Below are positions 55,415-64,000 of a stretch of DNA of 64,000 nucleotides, piece after piece. Under the pieces are notes generated by a model. The model ran no database searches. It had not been told where the DNA came from and saw only the letters and a list, made by a program, of their open reading frames with translations. The stretch is from Halanaerobium salsuginis. Lineage in GTDB: Bacteria; Bacillota; Halanaerobiia; Halanaerobiales; Halanaerobiaceae. Location: assembly GCF_900114545.1 (NCBI RefSeq), contig NZ_FOTI01000006.1, positions 20,228 to 84,227 of the forward strand, read 5' to 3'. Within the stretch, counting starts at the first letter, position 1. Every line of letters begins with the position of its first letter. The position numbers and the translations under genes were made by a program.

Positions 55415-56458
55415 ATGAAGGATTTAAAAGAATTAGGCAGAAATCAGATAATAGAATCGTTAAAAAAAGCTGGCTATCCAGCTTATCGGGGTGAACAGGT
55501 TTTTAACTGGCTTTATAAAAATGGAATTTCTCAACCAGCTGAAATGAAAAATTTACCAAAGGAATTACGAGCTTTCTTAGTAGAAAGTTACCAGATTACA
55601 GACTTAAAAGAAATAAATAGAAGTCAGGCAACTGATGGTACTGTTAAGTATTTATGGGAGCTTGCTGATGGAGATAATATAGAGGGAGTTTATTTGCCTT
55701 TTCCAGAATCAAATCGACATAGTGCCTGTATTTCTACTCAGGTTGGATGTGCATTTGGCTGTTCTTTTTGTGCAACAGGAATTGAAGGGTTTAAAAGGGA
55801 TTTAACAGCTGCAGAAATTGTTGATCAGGTACTTAAAATTCAGCTTGATATTAGTGGAGAAAATTTTGCTGAGCCAAGGCTTAGTAATATTGTTTTTATG
55901 GGCATGGGAGAACCTCTAGCTAACTTTGACAATTTAATGCAGGCTGTAGAAATTATTAATGCTGATCAAGGTTTAAATATTGGGATGCGTAAATTGACTA
56001 TCTCTACCTCTGGCTTAGTACCTAAAATAGAAAAATTGGCAGAGACAAATGATCAAATTGGATTGGCTGTTTCTTTACATGCTCCTAATGATCGTCTGCG
56101 AAATAAAATTATGCCAATTAATAAAAAATATAATATAAATCAACTTTTAACAGCAGTTATAAATTATATAGAAAAAACTGGTCGTCGAGTTACTTTTGAA
56201 TATGTACTAATGGATAGTGTCAATGATAGTCCTGAACTTGCAGTTCAGCTGGCAAATTTATTGCGAGGAATCAACTGCCATGTTAATTTAATTCCAGCTA
56301 ATCCTGTGCCAGAATTAGGGATAAAAAAGCCAGTTAAGAGCGTAATTGATAATTTTTATAATACTTTAGATCAGAATAAAATTCAGGTAACAATTAGAAA
56401 AGAAATGGGGAGTACAATTGATGCTGCCTGTGGCCAATTAAAACGTCAGACCAGATAG
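55415..56458 (+). CDS. rlmN: 23S rRNA (adenine-2503-C2) methyltransferase
   Basis: Radical SAM dual-specificity RNA methyltransferase acting on A2503 of 23S rRNA and often on tRNA. 347 residues. The CxxxCxxC iron-sulfur motif reads CAFGCSFC in the ACISTQVGCAFGCSFCATG context; the C-terminal cysteine of the catalytic pair is in DAACGQL. I start at ATG 55415 to match family N-termini; ATG 55394 would overlap rsmB. Confidence 0.96.
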   Translation: MKDLKELGRNQIIESLKKAGYPAYRGEQVFNWLYKNGISQPAEMKNLPKELRAFLVESYQITDLKEINRSQATDGTVKYLWELADGDNIEGVYLPFPESNRHSACISTQVGCAFGCSFCATGIEGFKRDLTAAEIVDQVLKIQLDISGENFAEPRLSNIVFMGMGEPLANFDNLMQAVEIINADQGLNIGMRKLTISTSGLVPKIEKLAETNDQIGLAVSLHAPNDRLRNKIMPINKKYNINQLLTAVINYIEKTGRRVTFEYVLMDSVNDSPELAVQLANLLRGINCHVNLIPANPVPELGIKKPVKSVIDNFYNTLDQNKIQVTIRKEMGSTIDAACGQLKRQTR

Positions 56459-56469
56459 GAGGAAAACAG

Positions 56470-57186
56470 ATGTGGTTTAAAGTAGTTAGTAATAAAGGTA
56501 AAATACGGGATTCAAATGAAGATAATTATTACATTAAATCATCTATCAACTTTTTAATGGTTGCTGATGGAATGGGAGGACATGCAGCTGGAGAAGTTGC
56601 AAGTCAGATTGCAGTAGAAACATGTAAAAAGTTTGATTTTGATCTTACAAATCCTCTAGCAACATTAAAAAAATTAACTCAAGCAATTAATCAAAAGATT
56701 ATTAATGAAAGTAATCAAGTAGCTGCTTATCAGGGCATGGGGACTACTTTTGTAGCTGCTTTGTTAGTTAATGACTGCCTTTATTATGTAAATCTTGGTG
56801 ACAGCCGCATCTATGTTTTTAAAAATCAAAAAGGGGAATTGACTAAGCTTTCACGTGATCATTCTCTGGTTGAAAACCTATTAAGAGAAGGAAAAATTAC
56901 TGAAAAAGAGGCTTTTAATCATCCCAGAAAAAATATTGTTACTCAGGCGTTGGGATTAGAAAAAAAGCTTGATATAGATAGCGGCAGCTATAAATTGGCT
57001 GCTGATGACTATTTATTGCTTTGTACTGATGGTTTAACTGATATGATACCAAGGGGAAAAATAGAAAACTATTTTAACGAATATAGTGATCCTGAACTAT
57101 TAAGTAAGAATCTATTGGCAGGTGCTCTTACTGCTGGTGGAGCAGATAATATTACTTTTATAGTTGCTGGTCAAAATGAAAATTAA
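56470..57186 (+). CDS. prpC: PP2C-type serine/threonine phosphatase PrpC
   Basis: Mn/Mg-dependent phosphatase that reverses phosphorylation by the adjacent kinase. 238 residues. Metal-binding aspartates occur in NEDNYY, VADGMGGHAAGE, CTDGLTDM and GGADNIT, and NLGDSRIY is intact. RBS AGGAGGAAAA. Paired with the next gene as in B. subtilis prpC-prkC. Confidence 0.95.
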   Translation: MWFKVVSNKGKIRDSNEDNYYIKSSINFLMVADGMGGHAAGEVASQIAVETCKKFDFDLTNPLATLKKLTQAINQKIINESNQVAAYQGMGTTFVAALLVNDCLYYVNLGDSRIYVFKNQKGELTKLSRDHSLVENLLREGKITEKEAFNHPRKNIVTQALGLEKKLDIDSGSYKLAADDYLLLCTDGLTDMIPRGKIENYFNEYSDPELLSKNLLAGALTAGGADNITFIVAGQNEN

Positions 57187-57216
57187 GCATTTTTTTAAGA
57201 CAACTGAGGTGAAGAT

Positions 57217-59298
57217 ATGCAGGACAAGATTTTAAATAATCGTTATAAGATCATTGAAGAAATCGGCCGGGGAGGAATGGCCATAGTTTATTCTGCCCGG
57301 GATACTTTATTGGAAAGAAGAGTAGCTTTAAAAATGCTGAGACCAGAATATAGTTCTGATAGTGAATTTAAAGCTAAGTTTCATCAGGAAGCAAGAGCAG
57401 TTGCTAAGTTATCACATCCTAATGTAGTTAGTATTTATGATATTGTAGTAGAAGATGAAAAAATTTATCTGGTTATGGAGATAGTAGAAGGCGAAACTTT
57501 AAAAGATATTATTAAAAGAAGGGGTCGTCTTTCTATTGCTGAATCATTAGAAATTGCAAGACAAATTGCTGCTGCTCTCTCAGTTGCTCATGGTAATCAA
57601 ATAGTACACTGTGATATTAAACCCCATAATATTATTTTAAATAAAGAAATGGAAGTTAAAGTAACTGATTTTGGCATTGCTAGGGCAGTAACTTCTTCTA
57701 CAGTTAAAGTAACGGAAACGGTTGTAGGTAGTGCTCATTATTTCTCTCCTGAACAAGCTAAAGGGGGAGATATTAAAGCTTATTCTGATATTTATTCACT
57801 GGGAGTGGTTCTTTACGAAATGACAACTGGTGAACTACCTTTTCAAGGAGAAAGTCCAATTTCAGTAGCATTAAAGCATATTCAACAAGAACCAGTAGCA
57901 CCAAAACAGATTAATCATGATATTCCAGATATTGTTAATGAGTTAATTTTAAAAGCAATTGCTAAAGATCCTGCCCAACGTTTTCAAGATGCTTATCAGA
58001 TGAGGCAGGCAATAACTAGTTGTTTAAAAAATTTAAAGTCAACTAGATTACCTAACAAGCAGAGCAAAAAACAGACAGAGAAATTTAATCCAGATGAAAC
58101 TAAAGTAATGAAAAAAGAAGATTTTTCTTTTCCTAGAATTAAAAAGTTAGAATCTAATACGCGCTTAGATAAAGAGAGTGATAAGGCTAAAGATAACTCC
58201 GCTAAATCGGTAGATCAAGAATCTAAATCTATTAAGCCGTCAAAAAGCTTACCTGTTTCCCGGCCAGTAGAGTTAACTAATCCTGGTCAGCATAATTCAG
58301 CTAAAAACTCAGCAAAAGATGATCCAGAAAACTCTCAATTAGCTGCTGGCTTTAAAAAATTAAGTTATTTGGTTGGTGGAATAATTATATTTTTTTTATT
58401 GGCAGCGGGAGGGATTTATTTATTTTTTCAGGAATATACTGATGTTCCAATTGTTGAAGTGCCAAATATTGAGGGAAAATCTCTAAGTGAAGCAGAAGCA
58501 ATGGCAGCTGATTTAGGGATAAATTTAAAAGAAAGCAGTGAACGAATTTTTAGTGAAGAGATTGCGGCAGATCACATAATTTCTCAGCAGCCAGAAGCTG
58601 GAGAAAGAATTAAACAGAGTCGCCCATTAAACATTACAGTTAGTAAAGGGGCTAAGTTAATTGAAATTCCTAATTTTGTTAATCAAAATTTGCGGCAGGC
58701 GTTACTTGAACTTGAAAATTTATCTTTAAAAAGCGGTGATATTCAATATATTTTCAGACTTTCAGTTCAGCCAGGGATGGTAATTAATCAAATTCCAGCT
58801 GCTGGTGCAGAAGTACAAAGCGGCAGTGAGGTGACTCTATTTGTTAGTCGGGGAGAAAGAGATATCTCAGTAAAAATGCCTGACTTAACTGGTTTACAGC
58901 AGGAAGAAGCTTTTGAGCTAATCAGGCAGAGCGGTTTAACCATTGGCAAAGTTAATGTAGAAGAATCAGTCCGTTTTTTAGATGGTCAGGTTATTTCGCA
59001 GAGTGTTAAACCAGGTGAGTATTTACCCAGAGGAATAGCTGTTGATTTTATAATTAGTCGTGGAGCTGATAATAATGGAACTGATGTTCATTTAAATAGA
59101 ATTAGTATTAATGTTACTGGCTCAAAAGCAAGACAGGTTAAGATAGTAGTGAGTGATAGAAATGGCAGTGATGTAGTCTATAATGCCCTGCATAATCCAG
59201 GTGATAATATTATTCGAGATATTCGTAGTGCTGGACCAACAGAGTTAAAAGTTTACTTTGATAATCAACTAATTAAAAGTCAAAAATATGGGGGATGA
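57217..59298 (+). CDS. prkC: PASTA-domain serine/threonine kinase PrkC
   Basis: Membrane kinase thought to sense muropeptides or lipid II. 693 residues: kinase domain 8-270 with K39, E58, catalytic D133 and DFG 151-153; a Lys/Ser-rich juxtamembrane region 271-380; one membrane span (384-404); three extracytoplasmic PASTA repeats (about 413-479, 480-546, 548-616); and a C-terminal beta-rich tail of about 75 residues. The usual HRD is HCD (131-133), so it is a non-RD kinase. Substrates may include DivIVA and translation factors, by analogy. Confidence 0.94.
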   Translation: MQDKILNNRYKIIEEIGRGGMAIVYSARDTLLERRVALKMLRPEYSSDSEFKAKFHQEARAVAKLSHPNVVSIYDIVVEDEKIYLVMEIVEGETLKDIIKRRGRLSIAESLEIARQIAAALSVAHGNQIVHCDIKPHNIILNKEMEVKVTDFGIARAVTSSTVKVTETVVGSAHYFSPEQAKGGDIKAYSDIYSLGVVLYEMTTGELPFQGESPISVALKHIQQEPVAPKQINHDIPDIVNELILKAIAKDPAQRFQDAYQMRQAITSCLKNLKSTRLPNKQSKKQTEKFNPDETKVMKKEDFSFPRIKKLESNTRLDKESDKAKDNSAKSVDQESKSIKPSKSLPVSRPVELTNPGQHNSAKNSAKDDPENSQLAAGFKKLSYLVGGIIIFFLLAAGGIYLFFQEYTDVPIVEVPNIEGKSLSEAEAMAADLGINLKESSERIFSEEIAADHIISQQPEAGERIKQSRPLNITVSKGAKLIEIPNFVNQNLRQALLELENLSLKSGDIQYIFRLSVQPGMVINQIPAAGAEVQSGSEVTLFVSRGERDISVKMPDLTGLQQEEAFELIRQSGLTIGKVNVEESVRFLDGQVISQSVKPGEYLPRGIAVDFIISRGADNNGTDVHLNRISINVTGSKARQVKIVVSDRNGSDVVYNALHNPGDNIIRDIRSAGPTELKVYFDNQLIKSQKYGG

Positions 59299-59306
59299 TA
59301 ATCTAG

Positions 59307-60167
59307 ATGAAAGGGATTTTAATTAAATCTATTGGCGGTTTTTTCTTTGTGGCAGCTGAGGATAAAGAAATATATCAATGTAGAATTAGAGGTAGGATTA
59401 GAGAAAAAATATATCCTGGAGATAAAGTTGAAATAGATCCTAGTACTCAGACACTAGAAAAACTTTATCCAAGAGATAATATTTTAAAGCGACCACAAGT
59501 AGCCAATGTTGATCAGGTCATAATTATGTTAGCTTTAAAAAATCCTGAGTTTAAACCTTCTTTACTGGACTATTTTTTGCTTTTAGTAGAAAGTTCCGGT
59601 TTTAAACCATTATTGGTAATTAATAAAATTGACCAGGCTGCCGGAGATTATCAAAAAATGTTTGTTGATTATGAGCAAGCTGGTTACAAAGTGCACTTTA
59701 TTAGTGTAAAACAAGAAATAAATTTAGGTGTGTTATTAGCTGAGCTTGATCAAAAGATTAATGTTCTTACCGGGCCTTCTGGAGCAGGTAAGTCTTCACT
59801 GTTAAATAAAATTATTGCAGATGCTGATTTAAAAACAGCTGCAGTTAGTAAAAAACTTAAAAAAGGAGTTCATACAACTAGAATGGTAGAATTACTTGCG
59901 CTGGATAATGAAGGCTGGGTTGCTGATACACCTGGCTTTTCTTCAATGACAAATCTTAATTTAGAAATTGAAGCAGCTGATTTATCCTGGTATTTTCCTG
60001 AAATAGCTAAATTTAATAATCAATGCCGTTTTAATCGCTGCAGTCATACTCATGAGCCTGGTTGCCTGGTTCAAACTAAGGTTGAAGCAGGCGAAATTTC
60101 AGCAAGTAGATATCAAAGTTATCAGAGAATTTATCATGAATTAAAGGCAAAGGAGAGAAAATATTAA
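59307..60167 (+). CDS. rsgA: ribosome small subunit GTPase RsgA
   Basis: Circularly permuted GTPase for late 30S maturation. 286 residues: an OB-fold N-terminus, NKID before the P-loop GPSGAGKSS (about residues 156-164), DTPGF, and a C-terminal zinc site (CRFNRCSHTHEPGC). The permuted motif order is diagnostic. It sits after prkC as in other Firmicutes and overlaps the rpe start by one base. Confidence 0.95.
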   Translation: MKGILIKSIGGFFFVAAEDKEIYQCRIRGRIREKIYPGDKVEIDPSTQTLEKLYPRDNILKRPQVANVDQVIIMLALKNPEFKPSLLDYFLLLVESSGFKPLLVINKIDQAAGDYQKMFVDYEQAGYKVHFISVKQEINLGVLLAELDQKINVLTGPSGAGKSSLLNKIIADADLKTAAVSKKLKKGVHTTRMVELLALDNEGWVADTPGFSSMTNLNLEIEAADLSWYFPEIAKFNNQCRFNRCSHTHEPGCLVQTKVEAGEISASRYQSYQRIYHELKAKERKY

Positions 60168-60826
60168 TGGAAACCCAATTTGCACCCTCTTTACTGGCGG
60201 CTGATTTTAGCAATCTGACAGCAGAGATAAAATTAATTGAAAAAGCAGATTATCTCCATCTTGATGTAATGGATGGAGTTTATGTTCCCAATATAACTTT
60301 TGGGCCTGGTTTAATTAAAGCAATTAGAGATAAAACTGAACTTCCCTTTGATACTCATTTAATGATTACTCGTCCTGAAAGATATATTGATGATTTTGCT
60401 GCAGCAGGTACAGATGTTTTAACAGTTCATCTAGAAGCAACAGATCATATTCATCGTGTTATTCAGCAAATTAAAGAAAAAGGATTACAGGCAGGATGTT
60501 CTTTAAACCCTGCTACACCGTTATCTAGCCTTGAATATATTTTGCCTGACTTAGATCAAGTTTTAATTATGTCAGTTAATCCAGGCTTCGGAGGACAGTC
60601 TTATATTCCTCAAATAACAGATAAAATAGCTAAATTAAAAAGAATAATTACTCAAAATGATTATGAATGTAAAATTGAAGTAGATGGTGGTATTAAAAAT
60701 CATAATTTAAAAGAAATTGTTCAGGCTGGGGCTGATATTATTGTGGCAGGTTCGGCAATTTTTAAAGCTGATTCTCCAGCAGAAGCTTTAGCTAAAATGA
60801 GGAGTATAGCTGCTGATGTCAGCTAA
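60167..60826 (+). CDS. rpe: ribulose-phosphate 3-epimerase
   Basis: Pentose phosphate TIM-barrel enzyme that interconverts ribulose-5-P and xylulose-5-P. 219 residues. Motifs: APSLLAADFSNL, HLDVMDGVYVPN, MSVNPGFGGQ and VDGGI. RBS AAAGGAGAG. It overlaps the next gene by 11 bases. Confidence 0.96.
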   Translation: METQFAPSLLAADFSNLTAEIKLIEKADYLHLDVMDGVYVPNITFGPGLIKAIRDKTELPFDTHLMITRPERYIDDFAAAGTDVLTVHLEATDHIHRVIQQIKEKGLQAGCSLNPATPLSSLEYILPDLDQVLIMSVNPGFGGQSYIPQITDKIAKLKRIITQNDYECKIEVDGGIKNHNLKEIVQAGADIIVAGSAIFKADSPAEALAKMRSIAADVS

Positions 60827-61469
60827 AAAAGGACTGTTAATCTTAAATGGTCAGCTTAATTTTCAGCAAGCAGAATTAAAGAAGCTTATTGAAGTAGAAA
60901 AAATTAGATCAATAATAGCAGTTGATGGAGGTAGTAATCGACTGCGTGAAGTGGGTTTAATGCCTGATTTAATAATTGGAGATTTAGATTCAATTACTCA
61001 AGAAAATTATAATTTTTATCAAAGTAAGGGAGTTAAGTTTAATCAGCATCCAGTTGAAAAAGACCAAACTGATAGTGAATTAGCAGTTGATTTTTGTCTG
61101 AATAATAATTTTACAGAATTAATTATTATTGCTGCTCTGGGGGGAAGAATTGATCAACAGCTGGCTAATCTTAACCTTTTAGAATACATCTCAGAAGAAG
61201 GTTTAACAGCCAAAATTATGGATAAAAATCTAGAAATAGCTCTGTTAACCAATAGCAAGACCTTTAGTAATCAGGTTAATAAAAGGCTTTCTTTAATTCC
61301 ACAAACTAAGGTAGTTAAAGGAGTTACTATTCTAGGCTGCAAATATCCGCTTGATACAGTTGATCTTTTAAGGTCGAAAACAAGAGGGATAAGTAATTTA
61401 ATTACCGAACAGCAAGCAGTTATCAAACTAGAATCTGGACTATTATTATACATATTAGAAGAGCTTTAA
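60816..61469 (+). CDS. thiN: thiamine pyrophosphokinase
   Basis: Makes thiamine diphosphate from thiamine and ATP. 217 residues. DGGSNRL, PDLIIGDLDSI and EKDQTDSELA are family motifs. The usual GGRxDH reads GGRIDQ, so the histidine is replaced. Last gene of the rsgA-rpe-thiN group. Translation is probably coupled to rpe. Confidence 0.88.
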   Translation: MSAKKGLLILNGQLNFQQAELKKLIEVEKIRSIIAVDGGSNRLREVGLMPDLIIGDLDSITQENYNFYQSKGVKFNQHPVEKDQTDSELAVDFCLNNNFTELIIIAALGGRIDQQLANLNLLEYISEEGLTAKIMDKNLEIALLTNSKTFSNQVNKRLSLIPQTKVVKGVTILGCKYPLDTVDLLRSKTRGISNLITEQQAVIKLESGLLLYILEEL

Positions 61470-61490
61470 TTAGAACAATTGGAGGTAAAA

Positions 61491-62711
61491 ATGAATATTT
61501 ATCAAAGAGCTTTGCAACTACATCAAGCAAAACAGGGTAAATTAGCAGTTAAATCTAAAGTGGCAGTTACTAATAAAGAGGAATTGAGTCTGGCTTATTC
61601 GCCAGGAGTAGCAGAACCATGTCGAGCGATACAAAAAAATCCAGAAAATATTTATTTATATACAGCTAAAGCTAACCAAGTTGCAGTTGTTTCATCTGGG
61701 ACAGCCGTGCTTGGCCTGGGAGATATTGGGCCAGAAGCGGCTTTACCTGTAATGGAAGGAAAAGCAGTTTTATTTAAAGAGTTTGCAAATGTAGATGCTT
61801 TTCCTCTTTGTGTTGGTAGCAAAAATATTGAGAAGATAGTTGAGTTTGTTAAACTGCTAGAACCTACTTTTGCCGGGGTTAATCTAGAAGATATTTCTGC
61901 ACCAGAATGTTTTGCAATTGAAAACAGATTGAAGCAGGAAACAAATATGGCTATTTTTCATGATGATCAGCATGGTACAGCAATTGTCGTTTTAGCAGCA
62001 GTCTTAAATGCTCTAGAATTAGTGGAAAAAAAGTTAGATCAAATTAAAATTGTAATTAATGGAGCCGGAGCAGCTGCTACTGCAGTAACTAAATTACTTT
62101 TTGATGCTGGAGCTCAAAATATAATTATTAATGATAAAATTGGCATACTTAATTCTCAAAACAAGGTTCAATTTGATTCTCTAAGACAGCAGGTTATTGC
62201 TCAGACTAATCGGCAAGATATTGCTGGAGGTTTAGCTGAGGCTGTGGCAGGAGCAGATTTATTCATTGGCTTATCTGTTGCTGATGTATTAACTAAGAAG
62301 ATGGTAGAAACAATGGCAAAGCAACCATTGATTTTTGCGATGGCTAATCCAGAACCAGAAATAAAACCAGAAATTGCTCTGCAGGCTGGGGCAGAAGTTA
62401 TTGCTACAGGAAGATCTGATTATCCAAATCAAATTAATAATGTATTGGCATTTCCAGGCGTATTTCGGGGAGCTCTTGATGTTCGAGCCAGAGCAATTAG
62501 CGAAAAAATGAAGATTGCTGCTGCAAGGGCAATTGCAGAGCTGGCTGCTTCTAAATTAAATTCTGATTATATTATTCCTGATCCTTTTGATCAGCGAGTA
62601 GTACCTACAGTGGCTCTAGCAGTAGCCCGAACAGCAATTAAGGAAGGACTGGCCAGACTTGAGCTTACTGATAACGAGTTGAAAGCCAAAATTAAAGCTA
62701 ATTTATTATAA
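61491..62711 (+). CDS. NAD(P)-dependent malic enzyme (short type)
   Basis: Oxidative decarboxylation of malate to pyruvate. 406 residues, the short bacterial type without a phosphotransacetylase domain. Motifs: [36 protein letters not shown] and the Rossmann GAGAAATAV. Cofactor preference cannot be read safely. ATG 61491 is 6 bases from TTGGAGG; an in-frame TTG at 61479 is inside that site. It lies 21 bases after thiN. Confidence 0.94.
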   Translation: MNIYQRALQLHQAKQGKLAVKSKVAVTNKEELSLAYSPGVAEPCRAIQKNPENIYLYTAKANQVAVVSSGTAVLGLGDIGPEAALPVMEGKAVLFKEFANVDAFPLCVGSKNIEKIVEFVKLLEPTFAGVNLEDISAPECFAIENRLKQETNMAIFHDDQHGTAIVVLAAVLNALELVEKKLDQIKIVINGAGAAATAVTKLLFDAGAQNIIINDKIGILNSQNKVQFDSLRQQVIAQTNRQDIAGGLAEAVAGADLFIGLSVADVLTKKMVETMAKQPLIFAMANPEPEIKPEIALQAGAEVIATGRSDYPNQINNVLAFPGVFRGALDVRARAISEKMKIAAARAIAELAASKLNSDYIIPDPFDQRVVPTVALAVARTAIKEGLARLELTDNELKAKIKANLL

Positions 62712-62729
62712 TTTTTTTATAATATATAA

Positions 62730-62768
62730 AAAAAGGGAGCTCCTGTATCATACAGGAGCTCCCTTTTT
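62730..62768 (+). terminator. strong terminator after the malic enzyme gene
   Basis: A perfect 18-bp stem (62730-62747 with 62751-62768) and a three-base loop, ending in a T run. It closes the long co-directional block that starts at priA. The A tract on the other side may let it act on the minus strand as well. Confidence 0.93.
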
Positions 62769-62863
62769 AGAATTAATTAATCTTTTTTAACTCAATTAAC
62801 TGTTACTAAAATTTATAATAAATTTAAGCCGAACTTTTTTATTATAGATATAATTAAATTGGT

Positions 62864-62902
62864 TAAAAAAATGGATATTTGTATTACTGACAAACATCCA
62901 TT
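62864..62902 (-). terminator. terminator after rpmB
   Basis: On the minus strand AATGGATGTTTGT pairs with ACAAATATCCATT (one G-U), followed by a T run. It lies about 20 bases after the rpmB stop. Confidence 0.82.
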
Positions 62903-62921
62903 CCACTATCAACCAGTTTAT

Positions 62922-63152
62922 TTAGTAAGCTCTTTCGACCTTACCTGATTTAAGGCACTGAGTGCAGACCTTAATTCTTTTAGGAGAACCATCTACAATT
63001 GCCTTTACCTTTTTTAAGTTAGGACGCTGAGTTCTCTTAGTATTACTGGTAATGTTACGACCAACTCCACCTTTTTTCTTGGCTTTACCACGTCTTTGTA
63101 TGCTATGGGCTTTATTGCCACCTTTACCACAAATTTCACAGACTCTGGACAT
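62922..63152 (-). CDS. rpmB: 50S ribosomal protein L28
   Basis: Large-subunit ribosomal protein, 76 residues, basic. It keeps a four-cysteine zinc ribbon (CEIC near the N-terminus, CTQC near residues 63-66), and the NLKKVKAIVDGSPKRIKVCTQ core typical of L28. The perfect AAAGGAGGTG site lies before the ATG at 63152. Monocistronic on the minus strand with its own promoter and terminator. Confidence 0.95.
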   Translation of the reverse strand: MSRVCEICGKGGNKAHSIQRRGKAKKKGGVGRNITSNTKRTQRPNLKKVKAIVDGSPKRIKVCTQCLKSGKVERAY

Positions 63153-63170
63153 AGAAAAACACCTCCTTTC

Positions 63171-63224
63171 GCTAAGTTCTACTCTAGTCTTAAAAAGTTA
63201 ACTTAGCAGCAGCGTATTAAACGC
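63171..63224 (-). promoter_or_regulatory. structured rpmB leader
   Basis: Two stem-loops in the roughly 90-base leader: an 8-bp perfect stem (63171-63178 with 63200-63207) just before the ribosome site, and a small GCGT/ACGC hairpin (63212-63224). Could be an autoregulatory site for L28; no match to a known leader class is claimed. Confidence 0.5.
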
Positions 63225-63251
63225 ATAATAATAAAATTTCTGTCAGATTAC

Positions 63252-63281
63252 ATTTTAACATAAATAAAAGGTCTTTAGCAA
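63252..63281 (-). promoter_or_regulatory. rpmB promoter
   Basis: On the minus strand TTGCTA (63281-63276), an 18-base spacer and TAAAAT (63257-63252) with a TG-type extension before the -10. From here to 63463 the 311-base gap between rpmB and the transposase shows only AT-rich DNA and a direct repeat of TTTAATTTTAA (63384-63394 and 63410-63420). Confidence 0.65.
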
Positions 63282-63463
63282 GTTATTCGGCTTAATAATG
63301 ATAAAAATTCTAAAATTTTCTTTAAGCAGGAAAGTAATAACTTATCTTGAATTAATAATACAAAGAAAGTAAGTATAATAGAATTTAATTTTAAATGTTG
63401 CTAATTAAGTTTAATTTTAAGTAGTTTCCCCATTTTTTAAAATAGCAAAAACTATCCTTACTG

Positions 63464-64000
63464 TCATAATGGTAAAGAAAGCCTTAATCTCTTTTGTGAT
63501 CGTCGTTTTTTGTAATAACTCTTTAAAAAAGAAGCTATTCCAGTATAGGATTTAGCCAGTATTTTTCTGATTCCATCAGCTAAAGCATAGTATTCAAAGT
63601 CTGGTATATCAAATATTCTTTCTGAAACTTTCTTAACAAATACCCTAAGCTTAGTCTTTTTCTGATTGGAAAAAAGAGCTAAAAATCCTATGGCTATTGA
63701 TAAAATTAAATCTAAATTTCTGATTTTCTTTAATGATCTAACTCTAAAGTTTTCAAAGTCAAATTTTTGTTTTTTAAACCTAAAATATTCTTCAATTCTC
63801 CATCTTTTAATATACGCTTTTAAAACTGCCAGAGTAAGTCGCTTAGAATTAGGATTTAAGTTTGTGATAATCATAGTTGGATTAATACCATGTCCTCTGA
63901 CAATTACCATAGTTAATTCAGTATCTTTTAAAGCAGGTAATTTAATTGGAGCATAGCTGAATTTTAGCTTTCGCTCTTTGTTGTTCTGATTTCTATAACG
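63464..64000 (-). mobile_element. IS4-type transposase, C-terminal part, runs off the window
   Basis: The frame stays open from 64000 to the stop at 63464 (178 residues seen); an apparent ATG at 63910 is internal. The YREK signature of IS4-family transposases is present: Y, R, E and K at the correct spacing in YIKRWRIEEYFRFKKQK, with the catalytic glutamate. The N-terminal part with the two catalytic aspartates and the other IS end are outside the window. The near end of the element is expected between about 63300 and 63463; no terminal repeat can be named without its partner. Whether the copy is intact cannot be judged. Confidence 0.82.

Noticed and set aside
63666..63956. Plus-strand reading frame opposite the transposase.
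   Set aside because: Antisense shadow of the transposase, with no ribosome site or recognisable domain.
1..64000. CRISPR arrays, tRNA or rRNA genes, phage regions.
   Set aside because: No regularly spaced repeats, tRNA-like cloverleaf or rRNA sequence was seen, and no phage genes were recognised; this was by reading, not by a covariance search.

Overview
This window is a low-GC, gene-dense stretch of bacterial chromosome, almost all on the plus strand. It carries conserved Firmicutes housekeeping blocks: the dcw cell-wall and division cluster, the ylm-divIVA-ileS block, and the remA-gmk-rpoZ-coaBC / priA-def-fmt-rsmB-rlmN-prpC-prkC-rsgA-rpe-thiN block. Three features point to a diderm, halophilic anaerobic lineage such as Halanaerobiales (Halanaerobium-like); this assignment is inference. 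They are a nine-gene V-type ATPase, a dipeptide-type solute-binding protein with a plain Sec signal and no lipobox, and an Lnt-like membrane protein. The flavodiiron protein fits an anaerobe. The sporulation genes that often follow ftsZ are absent here.

Layout. 1-14118 is the dcw cluster: a PASTA-type penicillin-binding protein cut by the window edge, then murE, murF, mraY, murD, ftsW, murG, murC, ftsQ, ftsA, ftsZ and a strong terminator. 14188-17467 holds an HlyD-like membrane protein, yggS, yggT, an S4-domain protein and divIVA. 17500-20656 is a sigma-A promoter, an isoleucine T-box and ileS. 20761-31427 is a two-component system followed without a terminator by the V-ATPase genes H-C-I-K-F-E-A-B-D. 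31483-41326 is mixed: a MATE exporter (minus), lspA, an RluD-type pseudouridine synthase, a flavodiiron protein, an EF-G-like GTPase, the Lnt-like protein and rqcH (minus).

41432-62768 is the remA to malic-enzyme stretch. An SBP-permease-permease-lgt segment with its own near-consensus promoter, followed by metK with another, lies between coaBC and priA. The right end has rpmB (minus), behind a structured leader, and the C-terminal part of an IS4-type transposase that leaves the window.

How the genes work together: Mur enzymes, MraY and MurG make lipid II; FtsW and the PBP polymerise and crosslink it under FtsZ, FtsA, FtsQ and DivIVA control; the PASTA kinase/phosphatase pair could sense cell-wall state. 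Lgt and LspA mature lipoproteins, and the Lnt-like protein resembles the third enzyme of that pathway.

The most unusual observations are a full-length PriA whose zinc-binding cysteines are all conserved while the helicase ATPase motifs are eroded; an Lnt homologue that appears to have lost the catalytic Glu and Cys; a probable AUU start for lgt; a two-component system apparently co-transcribed with the V-ATPase; and a PrkC-type kinase with HCD in place of HRD.
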